Assembly (NCBI GenBank): GCA_012840465.1
Contig: DULJ01000065.1
Location: forward strand, 1-60,413
Length of the DNA stretch: 60,413 nt
Origin: Caryophanales bacterium
GTDB taxonomy: Bacteria; Bacillota; Bacilli; Bacillales; Bacillaceae_J
Direction: 5' to 3'
Shown here: piece after piece, positions 25,525 through 34,477 of the stretch
Layout: every line of letters starts with the position of its first letter
Position numbering within the stretch: position 1 is the stretch's first letter
Translations under genes and position numbers: made by a program
Notes under the pieces: model-generated
Told to the model about the DNA's origin: nothing
The model's input: only the letters and a program-made list of their open reading frames with translations
Databases searched by the model: none

Positions 25525-25712
25525 ATGTATCAAAATAAAAATCTATCTTATCGTTTAAGCATTTTGCAAGCAATGTATATAGTGAACTAAACAGAACATT
25601 TTTGTGACAGCCAATTACCGAATTCCCCTGTTATTAAGTTTTAGACATAATTAAATTGGCTTGTTGCGGTGTATAATAGCTTCGCTGGTATTAGGCCAAA
25701 TTACGTGTTTTT

Positions 25713-26534
25713 CTAATCATTCCGTTTTAAAATCCGTTCATAATTGTATTGAAATACTTCTAGTTCTTTATTACTTAAAGGAGGAGTCGTGATTCGCGCA
25801 CCCAAATCCTCAAATGTCTTCAACATCATCGTAATCATTTCCGCAGTTGTTATATTCTCACCCAACAATTCTGACAGGGAAGCCATTGTGGACGGGACGA
25901 TCGTAGGGTAGGTGAATTTTGTGTTTTCACCCTGCAAGGCCTGGCTGTAAAATTCCCGTACAATTTCAGCGCGCTCACTGCCGCTGCCGGTTACACAAAG
26001 ATAAATTTGCACCGCAACCCCGCCGCGCAGTCTTCGTTGCGAAATACCAGCAAATTTCTTACCGCCAATACTTAAATCAAAACTTCCCGGGCAATAACTG
26101 CCGCCAATTTCCCCAGCTTCAACCCCAACATCAAACTTGGATAACATGAGTTGAATTAAATTCCACATCGCTTCATAGCCACGATTGATATCAATCCCTT
26201 TTCCTTCAGGTAAAATCAGCGAAAGATTTAAAATACCTTCATCAAGAACGACAGCCAATCCGCCGGAGTTGCGAACAATAGATTGATAGCCTTTTTCCTC
26301 CAAAAACGCCACACCTTGTTCTAAAAAAGGTAATCTGCCATCTTGAATTCCAAGGACAATTGTTGGCGCATGCACCCAAGTGCGAATGACAGGAGCCGAC
26401 TCGCCACTACCAACCGAAGAACAAAACGTATCGTCATAGGCAAATGACAGGAGTGGACTGAAATACAATCCGGGACTGGAATGATCGATATAACGCCACT
26501 CTGGCTGCTGTAAAAGTGGATTGATGTCCGGCAT
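25713..26534 (-). CDS. lipL: Octanoyl-[GcvH]:protein N-octanoyltransferase LipL
   Basis: A 273-residue BPL/LplA-fold amidotransferase that moves octanoyl groups from GcvH to E2 subunits, part of the LipM-LipL-LipA lipoate route of Bacillus. Visible: [24 protein letters not shown], and [20 protein letters not shown] with the catalytic Cys and the Lys of the family. It corresponds to B. subtilis YwfL by position (after pta) and length. 25525-25712, between the insertion sequence and lipL, shows no gene. Confidence 0.94.
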   Translation of the reverse strand: MPDINPLLQQPEWRYIDHSSPGLYFSPLLSFAYDDTFCSSVGSGESAPVIRTWVHAPTIVLGIQDGRLPFLEQGVAFLEEKGYQSIVRNSGGLAVVLDEGILNLSLILPEGKGIDINRGYEAMWNLIQLMLSKFDVGVEAGEIGGSYCPGSFDLSIGGKKFAGISQRRLRGGVAVQIYLCVTGSGSERAEIVREFYSQALQGENTKFTYPTIVPSTMASLSELLGENITTAEMITMMLKTFEDLGARITTPPLSNKELEVFQYNYERILKRND

Positions 26535-26604
26535 AGTTAATTGTTAATTCCCCTTTTTCGTACAAAATTCTTTAAGAACAATTATAGCATTTGCCCACAC
26601 AAAA

Positions 26605-26639
26605 TAAAAAACAAGCGAGCTATATTAGCTGCGCTTGTT
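26605..26639 (-). terminator. Terminator of rsfA
   Basis: On the minus strand AACAAGCGCAGCT pairs with AGCTCGCTTGTT (one bulge), followed by T's. The gap 26640-26716 contains a GGAACCCGACCC...GTCCCAC sequence like the G-rich repeats near 45880 and 48110. Confidence 0.75.
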
Positions 26640-26716
26640 CTAATGCATATTTGACTAAAAGTATCCTCCAAAACAATATAAACTGGGATGCGGAACCCGA
26701 CCCTACGTCCCACGCG

Positions 26717-27418
26717 CTACTTCGCAATTCGCTCCAAGTTCCCATTCTTATCCATCTTAAATGTATTTGTCGGTTTCTCCTCATCCTCGAATAACACCAT
26801 TTTTCGAGCTCGATCCATAATTTTCACGAGTGCTTGGTAATCCTCTTGGATTGTTTGGAATTCACGTTCAGTCTGTTCAAGTTGATTTTTCAAAATAGCA
26901 ATTTCATCAGCAAGCTCTTTGTTTTCCATTTTTAATCTATCATTCTTCTGCTGCATGTTCGTAGATTGATGGTCATTATTTTTCAAATTGCTTAAAAATA
27001 AAATGACATCATCCATTGATAGCGTCTTTGGAGACTGTACATAGCTTCTCTCAGGCGTGATCGTATTAGTAACCACTGCTTCCTCTTCGTTTCTAGCATC
27101 CTTTTCCACGATAATTTCCTCTGAGGTCTCTAACGAAAATGTTGGCGCAGGTGGCGTATACAGTGGCTTTGTTTTTTCTCCTAAAGCACGCTGCCTTTGT
27201 TTACGTTGTTTTTTAGCTAAATCAATCGCTTTCATATAGTCCTGCCTCACAACAGCATTCCAGCGGAATCCGCAGGCGGCCGAAGTCCGGTTTAGTTTGT
27301 CGCCAACCTCCTCAAATGCGTTTAGCTGGGTGCTACCCTCCCGAATATGACGCAATACGGTCTCCGCTAATAATAGATCATCCTCTTCAGACCATGCATC
27401 TTGTCTTTGAATCATCAC
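26717..27418 (-). CDS. rsfA: Prespore regulator RsfA family protein
   Basis: A 233-residue protein with an N-terminal Myb/SANT-like DNA-binding domain (RQDAWSEEDDLLLAETVLRHIREGSTQLNAFEEVG; SAACGFRWNAVVRQ), a low-complexity middle and a C-terminal coiled coil (about 160-210). In B. subtilis RsfA modulates sigma-F genes such as spoIIR in the forespore; the adjacent lipL and ywfO genes match its usual place. GTG 27418 is used with GAGGGAG 9 nt upstream; ATG 27415 is the alternative. Confidence 0.88.
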   Translation of the reverse strand: MMIQRQDAWSEEDDLLLAETVLRHIREGSTQLNAFEEVGDKLNRTSAACGFRWNAVVRQDYMKAIDLAKKQRKQRQRALGEKTKPLYTPPAPTFSLETSEEIIVEKDARNEEEAVVTNTITPERSYVQSPKTLSMDDVILFLSNLKNNDHQSTNMQQKNDRLKMENKELADEIAILKNQLEQTEREFQTIQEDYQALVKIMDRARKMVLFEDEEKPTNTFKMDKNGNLERIAK

Positions 27419-27607
27419 ATCTTACAACTCCCTCAATATTTTTCTAGTAAAAGTAAAATAAGTAAAATTAAAATTTCTGTTAGTTACAGGATGGACAATT
27501 TCAAAAAAAATTATACATATTTTGTGAGGATAGTAGAGAAAAGGCGGGAAACTTCTACTTGTGTCATTGATACAAGCAACGGGAAGTGGTAAAATGACTT
27601 TTGTTTA

Positions 27608-27735
27608 GCTTTATTCAGCAAAAAGCATGCTGAATAAAGCAGAAGCCTTCGGCGGATGCCACAGATTTTCAGAGGTAATTTATCGAGCGAGCTCGATAAA
27701 ATCTGGGCGCAAATACACCAAGGTGTATTTGATTA
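27608..27735. repeat. Cluster of three hairpins; the last is a 37-bp dispersed repeat
   Basis: The gap 27419-27867 holds no gene. Three consecutive perfect hairpins occur: GCTTTATTCAGC with its complement (27608-27619 / 27629-27640), TTTATCGAGC/GCTCGATAAA (27679-27688 / 27691-27700) and AAATACACC/GGTGTATTT (27711-27719 / 27722-27730). The sequence 27699-27735 recurs at 57502-57538 with 32 of 37 bases identical, including one compensatory pair in the stem. Confidence 0.75.
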
Positions 27736-27867
27736 ATAGATAAAAGAAGCCGATTGGCTTACATAATGGAAATCAAAAAAGTTGCCCATAATGGGAAATA
27801 TAAAATAATTAACGTGAACGGTTGAATGTTGGGATCGAAAATGAATAGAAAGGCAGGTGGACCCCTT

Positions 27868-28092
27868 ATGTCAAAAAATGAATTCAGAGTTTGTGATGAT
27901 TGCCTAGGCACTAACTTAAAAACTTTATTACCAAAGTTAAAACAACTTGATCCGGACGCCGAAGTTGTGATTGGATGCCAATCTTATTGTGGCCCTGGTC
28001 GGAAGAAATCATTTGCCTTTTTAAATAATCGTCCGATTTCAGCAGCAACGGAAGACGAGTTAATTGCAAAACTTCAGAAAAAAATAAAATAA
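27868..28092 (+). CDS. DUF1450 (YuzB-like) small protein
   Basis: A 74-residue protein with two Cys clusters, FRVCDDCLG and [13 protein letters not shown], matching the YuzB/DUF1450 pattern (GCLSYCG...). The cysteines could bind iron-sulfur or zinc; no function is established that I know. ATG 27868 has AGGTGG 7 nt upstream; an upstream in-frame ATG exists but has no better site. A strong terminator follows. Confidence 0.8.
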   Translation: MSKNEFRVCDDCLGTNLKTLLPKLKQLDPDAEVVIGCQSYCGPGRKKSFAFLNNRPISAATEDELIAKLQKKIK

Positions 28093-28126
28093 TTGAAAAG
28101 TGCACAACTGTATATGGCTGGCGAAA

Positions 28127-28159
28127 TAAACCTCTTTTTGTTGAAAAAAGAGGTTTTTT
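28127..28159 (+). terminator. Terminator after the DUF1450 gene
   Basis: AACCTCTTTTT (28129-28139) pairs with AAAAAGAGGTT around GTTG, followed by six T's. Confidence 0.88.
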
Positions 28160-28207
28160 GGTGGGAGAATAGAATGTATAATGGAAAAAGTATAAAAGAG
28201 ATCATAA

Positions 28208-28254
28208 GAAAAGCGGAGGCACCCGTTTAGAAACGTATAAACTGGAGCTAGACA
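28208..28254 (+). repeat. GAAAAGCGGAAGC...GGAGCTGGACA family repeat, copy 1 (short form)
   Basis: GAAAAGCGGAGGCACCCGTT opens the element and GGAGCTAGACA closes it, 47 bp in all, directly before the HD-domain gene. Two other copies are at 30955-31103 (long, reversed) and 33433-33485. Confidence 0.75.
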
Positions 28255-28301
28255 ATTTAAATAAAATCATGATCCTTTTTGCGAAAGGAGTACCTTTCAA
28301 A

Positions 28302-29594
28302 ATGGCATACGTAAATGAACAGTTACATGAAGAAAAGGTATTTAAAGACCCGGTGCATCGCTATGTGCATGTTCGGGATCGATTAATATGGGATTTAATC
28401 GGGACGGCTGAATTTCAACGCCTGCGGAGAGTGCGCCAGCTTGGCACGACGTTTTTTACGTTTCATGGGGCGGAGCATAGTCGCTTCAATCATTCACTTG
28501 GTGTCTATGAAATTATAAGGAGAATCATCGATATTTTCCAAGGCCGCGAGCATTGGGATAATTCTGAACGGCTGTTATGCCTTTCTGCCGGCCTATTGCA
28601 TGATGTTGGTCATGGACCGTTTTCCCATTCGTTTGAAAAAGTGTTCCAGCTCGATCATGAAAAATGGACAAGAGCGATTATTACCGGTGACACGGAGATC
28701 AATACAGTTTTAAAAAGAGTCAGCGATGATTTTCCAAAAAAAGTGGCGGAGGTCATTGCGAAAACATATGAAAACAAGCTTGTTGTTAGCCTGATTTCAA
28801 GCCAAATTGATGCTGACCGCATGGATTATTTACAGCGCGATGCTTTTTATACTGGGGTCAGCTATGGTCATTTCGACATGGAGCGAATCCTGCGTGTGAT
28901 GCGTCCGATGGAGGACCAGGTCGTCATTAAAAAGAGCGGAATGCATGCGGTCGAAGACTATATTATGAGCCGCTATCAAATGTATTGGCAGGTCTATTTT
29001 CATCCGGTGACACGGAGTGCGGAGGTTATTTTAACGAAAGTTCTTCATCGCGCGAAAAAATTGTATGAGGAAGGCTACAAATTTGCACTGGAACCGACGC
29101 ATTTTTATTCGCTATTTAATGGGAATGTAAGTCTGAAAGATTACTTGGCAATGGATGAATCAGTCATGCTGTTCTTTTTCCAAAATTGGATGCATGAAGA
29201 AGACGCGATTTTAAAGGATCTATGTACCCGTTTTATGAATCGAAATCTTTTCAAGTACATAGAATTTAATCCGAATTCCGGCTACATGAAGCTAAGGGAA
29301 TTAATGAAGCTTTTTAACGAAGTCAGAATTGATACAAATTATTATTTAGAGGTGGATTCATCCTCTGATTTACCATACGATTTTTACCGGCCGGGAGAAG
29401 AAGGAGAACGGATCCCAATCTATTTATTGATGCCGAACGGCGAGCTTCGTGAACTTTCGCAGGAATCAGAGATTGTCGAATCAATTTCAGGTAAAAAACG
29501 AACAGACCATAAACTTTATTACCCCGGGGATTTTATCGACAATCTTCCAGAGGGTGACGTCAAGAAGAGAATAAAAGAAATATTGCAAGGATAG
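28302..29594 (+). CDS. ywfO: HD-domain phosphohydrolase YwfO
   Basis: A 430-residue HD-superfamily (SAMHD1/dGTPase-like) phosphohydrolase. Metal ligands are visible in GAEHSRFNHSLGVYE, GLLHDVGHGPFSHSFE (the HD pair) and SQIDADRMDYLQRD. Family members cleave dNTPs or other nucleotides. ATG 28302 is used with GAAAGGAG upstream; an earlier ATG at 28269 has no ribosome binding site. Next gene is ywgA 11 bp on, as in B. subtilis. Confidence 0.92.
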   Translation: MAYVNEQLHEEKVFKDPVHRYVHVRDRLIWDLIGTAEFQRLRRVRQLGTTFFTFHGAEHSRFNHSLGVYEIIRRIIDIFQGREHWDNSERLLCLSAGLLHDVGHGPFSHSFEKVFQLDHEKWTRAIITGDTEINTVLKRVSDDFPKKVAEVIAKTYENKLVVSLISSQIDADRMDYLQRDAFYTGVSYGHFDMERILRVMRPMEDQVVIKKSGMHAVEDYIMSRYQMYWQVYFHPVTRSAEVILTKVLHRAKKLYEEGYKFALEPTHFYSLFNGNVSLKDYLAMDESVMLFFFQNWMHEEDAILKDLCTRFMNRNLFKYIEFNPNSGYMKLRELMKLFNEVRIDTNYYLEVDSSSDLPYDFYRPGEEGERIPIYLLMPNGELRELSQESEIVESISGKKRTDHKLYYPGDFIDNLPEGDVKKRIKEILQG

Positions 29595-29605
29595 GAGAGG
29601 GCCTG

Positions 29606-30181
29606 ATGTTACAGGATCATGCGAAATTAATGAAGGTATTTTCATACGCGGGGGAAATCGTTGGTAGAAAAAAACTCCAAAAGATGGTTTACATCGCAAA
29701 AAAACTCCAATTTCCTTTTAATGAAAGATATAATTTTCACTTTTTCGGCCCATATTCAGAAGAGCTAACATTACGGGTTGAAGAGCTTGAAAACAACGGC
29801 TTTTTAAGTGAGCAAAAAGAAAAAAAAGGTGGTTACGTTCAATATCGCTACACATTATCTGAAGAAGGCGAGCAGTTTTTGAGCCATTTCCAAGTCGACA
29901 TGCCAAACCTAGAATCATGTGTGAAAGATATGAATAAACAGAGCTCCCGTTTTCTAGAGCTCGTCTCAACCGTCCTTTACTTTGATGACCTTCCAAAGGA
30001 TCAAGTCAAAGAAAAAGTGTTCACCTTAAAAGCGAAACAACGTTATACAGAAGAAGAAGTCGAGCAGGCCTATCAATATATCGAAAGTCTGCGTGGCCAG
30101 CGGGGACAGGCACCGGTGACGGTACAACTGGCGCCCCAACTGGCACCCCAACCGCGGTGTGGGGACAGGCACCAAAGGTGA
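29606..30181 (+). CDS. ywgA: YwgA family protein with a repeat-derived C-terminal tail
   Basis: A 191-residue soluble protein; the first ~165 residues are the conserved YwgA domain (KVFSYAGEIVGRKKLQKMVYIAKKL; FHFFGPYSEELTLRVEEL), which recalls helix-turn-helix-type proteins, function unknown. The last ~27 codons, from about LRGQRGQAPVTV, read through a GGGGACAGGCACC paired-box repeat and give a Pro/Gln/Ala-rich tail ending GDRHQR. The ancestral stop was probably lost or displaced by the repeat. It sits 11 bp after ywfO, so they are likely one operon. Confidence 0.85.
   Translation: MLQDHAKLMKVFSYAGEIVGRKKLQKMVYIAKKLQFPFNERYNFHFFGPYSEELTLRVEELENNGFLSEQKEKKGGYVQYRYTLSEEGEQFLSHFQVDMPNLESCVKDMNKQSSRFLELVSTVLYFDDLPKDQVKEKVFTLKAKQRYTEEEVEQAYQYIESLRGQRGQAPVTVQLAPQLAPQPRCGDRHQR
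30102..30173 (+). repeat. Paired-box repeat B (46-bp spacer) inside the ywgA 3' end
   Basis: GGGGACAGGCACC at 30102-30114 and 30161-30173. The 46-bp spacer is three 12-bp units plus a 10-bp unit. The whole element is within the ywgA reading frame and supplies its last codons. Confidence 0.9.
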
Positions 30182-30259
30182 AGTTTCTGTGTTGGAATGC
30201 TAAAATAAGGATATTATGTTAATGATAGTATTTAATAAATCCAAGGGGTGCTTCAATTA

Positions 30260-30772
30260 ATGAATAATAAAAGCCAAGGGACTGGTTTTAATATTATAAA
30301 GAATGATTCGACAGACGGGCATGGCGGCTATGGAGTGGGGGCTATTAGCCTGAATAATGTTTCACCGGTCATGATTGACACGGAAACACAGGAGGCCTTT
30401 ATTGATATGGGGGCGCTGCATGCTCGAGGCAAAATTGAAAAAGGGATAAAATTGCTTCCTAATCGCGACGAGGTTCCAAACGGCAAAACCTATTGGGTTG
30501 TTTGGGTGACTGTTCACCGCAAAGAAGCGGGACCGTATTATCATGGACTTGGGGCTTGTGAGCTCTTCATTGATAGTGAGGCAAGACGTGGTTATAAATC
30601 AATGCCAGAGCACGTAAATAACATGGATCGTTCACTAAAGGGAAGGATTATCGTGAACAATATGGATGAGCAATCTAGACAGGTTTTAGGGGAGTTTTTG
30701 AAAAACTTTAATCAAGAAATGTGGGACAATTCCGCAGAGGAGTTAAAAAACGCATTGCAACCTGAAAAATAA
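30260..30772 (+). CDS. ywhD: YwhD family protein
   Basis: A 170-residue conserved Bacillaceae protein (NIIKNDSTDGHGGYGVGAISLNNVSP; ARRGYKSMPEHVNNMDRS). Known only as a protein of unknown function in the B. subtilis ywhD-pbpG-speE-speB region, which is its context here too. ATG 30260 has AAGGGGTG 9 nt upstream. A very long terminator follows. Confidence 0.9.
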   Translation: MNNKSQGTGFNIIKNDSTDGHGGYGVGAISLNNVSPVMIDTETQEAFIDMGALHARGKIEKGIKLLPNRDEVPNGKTYWVVWVTVHRKEAGPYYHGLGACELFIDSEARRGYKSMPEHVNNMDRSLKGRIIVNNMDEQSRQVLGEFLKNFNQEMWDNSAEELKNALQPEK

Positions 30773-30905
30773 TGAATGATTACTTTAAAGATTTACCGTC
30801 AAGATGACGGAATTTTTGAATTACTTTTGAACATTTTGTGAACATCTTGAGGTTTTTTCTAAAAGAAAGTAAACTAATAATTAGTCTAATTTCACACATA
30901 GACTA

Positions 30906-30959
30906 GGACAGAAAGAAACCAAGGCGCCCTTTTCGGGAACCTTGGTTTCTTTTCTGTCC
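30906..30959 (+). terminator. Long terminator after ywhD
   Basis: GGACAGAAAGAAACCAAGG (30906-30924) pairs with CCTTGGTTTCTTTTCTGTCC (30940-30959) and an inner CCC/GGG, about 22 bp of stem. The last bases overlap the start of the next repeat. Confidence 0.85.
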
Positions 30960-31103
30960 AGCTCCAGCACCTAGCAACTTGTAAACTTCACCCATCTCCC
31001 TACGATAAGTCAACATCGGCTCACAAAGTTCGCCGTGTTTCTTTTATCTCAGTCGATGTGCTCCAGTTTGTACGTTGCTAAACGGGTGCTTCCGCTTTTC
31101 TCT
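30955..31103 (-). repeat. GAAAAGCGGAAGC...GGAGCTGGACA family repeat, copy 2 (long form)
   Basis: On the minus strand it opens GAGAAAAGCGGAAGCACCC and closes GGTGCTGGAGCTGGACAGA, about 149 bp. Compared with the other two copies it carries roughly 100 bp of extra internal sequence. It fills the space between the ywhD terminator and the pbpG stop codon. Confidence 0.75.
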
Positions 31104-33185
31104 CTACCACCATTTAAATAGCTTCTCAAACCAGCCCTTTTCCGGCTGTTCTTCTAAACCTTCTTTTCTTTCGTGGTTTTCTTCGCTATTCGGCAGGTGC
31201 AACGAACAGTATTTTGTCGGCTCTGTGCCTTCAGCAAAGTAGGTTAAACGGGCATTTTTGCAATCACTAGTAGCAAGTAAGCCGTTGACAGGGTCGACAT
31301 AAGCGGGAACGACACCTTTTGGTGGTTTAAACCCTACAAATGGTTTATCCTGCAAAGCCCCTTCCATATAATTCGCCCAAATCCGTTTTGCATAGGCTCG
31401 TTCAGCAACGACATCCATCGTTTCATCCCGGTCATATCCAATCCAAACTCCTGTTACAAGTTGTGGAGTAAAACCGATCATCCAGCTGTCTGTTTTTGTT
31501 GTACCAGATTTACCAGCATATAGGCGTGTCAGCTGATTGGCGATCGATTGACCAGTCACGGACGTATAGGAATTTAATTTTTTATCAAACATTCCCGTCA
31601 TTAAATGGGCTGTAACAAAAGAAAGGGCCGGATCCAAAACTTGTTCTTTTACCCGTTTGTTTCGATAAATAACCTCGCCTTGATGGTTGCAGACCTTTTC
31701 GATAAAAATGGGATTGACCGAATTTCCACCGTTAGCAATCATCCCGTAAGCCTTCACCATATCAATCATTTTGACAGAGGACGTACCAAGCGCCAGGGAT
31801 GGGACTGCGGTTAGCTCACTTGTAATGCCGAACTGCTTGGCCGTTTCAACAAGCTTATCAACGCCTAAAAACATATGGGTCTTGACAGCGTAAATATTGT
31901 CAGATAGGGCTAGAGCCTGGGCCATCGTAATAAAATCATTGGCATAGTAATTATTATAATTGTCAGGGCGGTACACAGACCGACCCTCGTCATACGGAAA
32001 ATTCATCGGTTCGCTGCGTATGGTCGTCGAAGGAGTAAAACCATTCGCCAAGGCCGCGTAAAAAAGAAACGGCTTAAACGTCGAACCTGGCATCCGTTCA
32101 GCCTGGGTTACCCTATTAAAAGGACTTTTTATATAATCACGCCCGCCAACCAATGCCCGAACCTTTCCGGTCTTCGGCTCCATCGACATCAGAGCAACCT
32201 GAATTTCCGACTTCGGATTGATAATGTTGGCAATATTGGTTTCAGCAATTTCCTGAGCCGCCGGGTCTAAGGTTGTATAGACGCGAAGTCCGCCCAATTC
32301 AATCGTCCGCTCATCAAGTTTTACAACATCCTTTAAAGCCAATTTTACCGCATCCTGAAAGTAGGGGGCGATTTGCTTATGGGTAATGTCGTGATCAGTA
32401 TTGAATTGTAACGGTGCTTCGAATGCTTGATTTACTTGGGACTCTGTGATGTGACCGCTATTTTCCATCGATTGTAAAACAATCTTTTGTCTAGTTTTTG
32501 CTTTTTTTTCATCATTAAAAGGTGAATAGTAGCTTGGCGCTTTCGGTATTCCCGCTAGCATCGCGGCCTCCGCTAATGTCAGGTCTATTGCATGTTTGTT
32601 AAAATAATAGTTTGCCGCCGCTTCAATTCCATAAGCACCATGTCCATAGTAAATCGTATTTAAGTAGCCCTCCAAAATTTCATTCTTATTATAGTTCGTT
32701 TCAAGCCGAATCGTATAAAGGGCCTCATCAAATTTCCGCTTCCACGTTTTATCATGCTCTAAAAATAGGTTACGGGCATACTGCTGCGAAATCGTGCTCG
32801 CCCCTTGAACCTTGGCCATCGCCTTGATATCGGCAATGATCGCCCCGAAAATCCGCTTTACATCGAAGCCGTAATGATTATAAAATTTCCGGTCCTCAAT
32901 CGAAATTGTCGCATCAATAATCTTTTGCGAAATTTCACTTAATGGCATCCAATAGCGGTTCTCCCCATTATGAACACTTTCACCAATAATGGTCTTCCCA
33001 TCATCCGCGTAAAAAATTGTCGTTTGCGGGACTGCCAAAGGCGGCGGACCTTTCGCCTTCCCATAGGTAATTAAGCTGGCAATGAAGATAATAAATAAGA
33101 TTAATAGGATGATTCCAATAAATAAAATAGCACGTAGCCATTTTCGCGTTTTATCAAGGTTTTCCTGAGTAATAAGCTCCAACAA
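31104..33185 (-). CDS. pbpG: Class A penicillin-binding protein (PbpG/PBP2d-like)
   Basis: A 693-residue bifunctional peptidoglycan synthase. One N-terminal membrane helix (about 17-40); GT51 glycosyltransferase motifs SIEDRKFYNHYGFD and GASTISQQYARNLFLE; transpeptidase motifs GSTFKPF (SxxK), SDN and KSGTT (KTG-like). The family in B. subtilis (YwhE/PbpG) makes germ cell wall in sporulating cells, and its neighbours ywhD and speB match. Either TTG 33185 or TTG 33182 is the start; the GGGGGGAG upstream is close to both. Confidence 0.92.
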   Translation of the reverse strand: MLELITQENLDKTRKWLRAILFIGIILLILFIIFIASLITYGKAKGPPPLAVPQTTIFYADDGKTIIGESVHNGENRYWMPLSEISQKIIDATISIEDRKFYNHYGFDVKRIFGAIIADIKAMAKVQGASTISQQYARNLFLEHDKTWKRKFDEALYTIRLETNYNKNEILEGYLNTIYYGHGAYGIEAAANYYFNKHAIDLTLAEAAMLAGIPKAPSYYSPFNDEKKAKTRQKIVLQSMENSGHITESQVNQAFEAPLQFNTDHDITHKQIAPYFQDAVKLALKDVVKLDERTIELGGLRVYTTLDPAAQEIAETNIANIINPKSEIQVALMSMEPKTGKVRALVGGRDYIKSPFNRVTQAERMPGSTFKPFLFYAALANGFTPSTTIRSEPMNFPYDEGRSVYRPDNYNNYYANDFITMAQALALSDNIYAVKTHMFLGVDKLVETAKQFGITSELTAVPSLALGTSSVKMIDMVKAYGMIANGGNSVNPIFIEKVCNHQGEVIYRNKRVKEQVLDPALSFVTAHLMTGMFDKKLNSYTSVTGQSIANQLTRLYAGKSGTTKTDSWMIGFTPQLVTGVWIGYDRDETMDVVAERAYAKRIWANYMEGALQDKPFVGFKPPKGVVPAYVDPVNGLLATSDCKNARLTYFAEGTEPTKYCSLHLPNSEENHERKEGLEEQPEKGWFEKLFKWW

Positions 33186-33432
33186 ACTCCCCCCTTTTTT
33201 GTGGAATGCAGGGTTGCGTTCTGTGAACCAATCCCAACCGTATTGTGGGGATAGGTCCCCTGTTTAATAGTATTGGAAGATTTTATAGAAAATAAACATA
33301 ACAAGGAGGGGGTAGAAAAATTTTCTTGCATTTTTGCCGGATTAATCTATACTGTTATCTTGGACTTTCGGATTTATTCAGAATTTCCCGTTTTTTGCGA
33401 AAGACATAGGGAACATTAAATTTAACAAAATA

Positions 33433-33485
33433 GAAAAACGGAAGCGCCCGTTTAGCGACGTTTACGAGTCGCCGGAGCTGGACAG
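33433..33485 (+). repeat. GAAAAGCGGAAGC...GGAGCTGGACA family repeat, copy 3 (short form)
   Basis: GAAAAACGGAAGCGCCCGTT opens and CGCCGGAGCTGGACAG closes the copy, 53 bp, right before the speB ribosome binding site. The rest of 33186-33517 is AT-rich without a gene. Confidence 0.75.
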
Positions 33486-33517
33486 GAATGTGTAAAGATT
33501 TGAGGAGGAAAATGTAA

Positions 33518-34396
33518 ATGAGATTTGATGAAGCCTATTCAGGTAATGTTTTTATAAAGAGTCACCCGAACTTTGAAGAGAGCGAAGCCGTATTATATGG
33601 AATGCCGATGGATTGGACCGTTAGTTATCGTCCAGGTTCCCGTTTCGGTCCGGCTCGTATTCGCGAGGTTTCCATTGGACTTGAGGAATACAGCGCTTAT
33701 TTAGATCGCGAACTTGATGAAGTGAAATATTATGATGCTGGCGATATTCCGCTTCCTTTCGGGAACGCCCAAAGAAGCCTCGATATGATTGAAGCCTTTG
33801 TTGATCAAGTTTTAGCAGCAGATAAATTTCCGCTTGGCATGGGTGGCGAGCACTTGGTGACTTGGCCGGTCATTAGAGCGATGTTCAAAAAGTATCCGGA
33901 CCTGGCGATCATTCATATGGATGCTCATACCGATCTCCGTGAGAATTATGAAGGGGAGTCGCTTTCTCATTCAACGCCAATTCGTAAGGCAGCCGAACTC
34001 ATTGGGCCGCAAAACGTATTTTCCTTCGGTATTCGTTCTGGCATGAAGGAAGAATTCCAATGGGCAAAAGAAGTTGGGATGTATATCGCGAAATTTGAGG
34101 TGCTTGAGCCACTCAAAGAAATTTTGCCAAAACTAGCAGGTCGTCCTGTCTATGTTACTATTGATATTGATGTACTAGACCCTGCGCATGCACCAGGTAC
34201 TGGTACAGTCGACGCTGGTGGCATCACGTCCCGTGAGCTTTTAGCTTCCATCCACGAAATTGCAAAGTCTGATCTAAAGGTTGTCGGCGCTGACTTAGTA
34301 GAAGTTGCGCCAATCTATGACCCATCAGAGCAAACAGCCAATACAGCGAGCAAACTATTGCGCGAAATGATTCTTGGTTGGGTGCAAAAAAGATAA
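33518..34396 (+). CDS. speB: Agmatinase
   Basis: A 292-residue ureohydrolase that converts agmatine to putrescine and urea. The two-Mn site is visible: GGEHLVTW, HMDAHTDLRE and TIDIDVLDPAHAPGTG. Length and sequence match SpeB. In B. subtilis speE (spermidine synthase) lies directly before speB; here no speE is present between pbpG and speB. GAGGAGG precedes ATG 33518. Confidence 0.96.
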   Translation: MRFDEAYSGNVFIKSHPNFEESEAVLYGMPMDWTVSYRPGSRFGPARIREVSIGLEEYSAYLDRELDEVKYYDAGDIPLPFGNAQRSLDMIEAFVDQVLAADKFPLGMGGEHLVTWPVIRAMFKKYPDLAIIHMDAHTDLRENYEGESLSHSTPIRKAAELIGPQNVFSFGIRSGMKEEFQWAKEVGMYIAKFEVLEPLKEILPKLAGRPVYVTIDIDVLDPAHAPGTGTVDAGGITSRELLASIHEIAKSDLKVVGADLVEVAPIYDPSEQTANTASKLLREMILGWVQKR

Positions 34397-34420
34397 TAGA
34401 CGTGCAAGCCGATAAGCATT

Positions 34421-34454
34421 AAAAAAGGAGGTTCCAATTCGGAATCTCCTTTTG
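34421..34454. terminator. Terminator between speB and the DoxX gene
   Basis: AAAAGGAGGTTCC pairs with GGAATCTCCTTTT around AATTC, with A's before and T's after; it serves the convergent genes. Confidence 0.85.
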
Positions 34455-34477
34455 CTGCTTATTAATTTTGAAGATTT

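Noticed and set aside
33101-33331. 76-codon minus-strand frame upstream of pbpG
   Set aside because: Overlaps the pbpG start in another frame and has no ribosome binding site.
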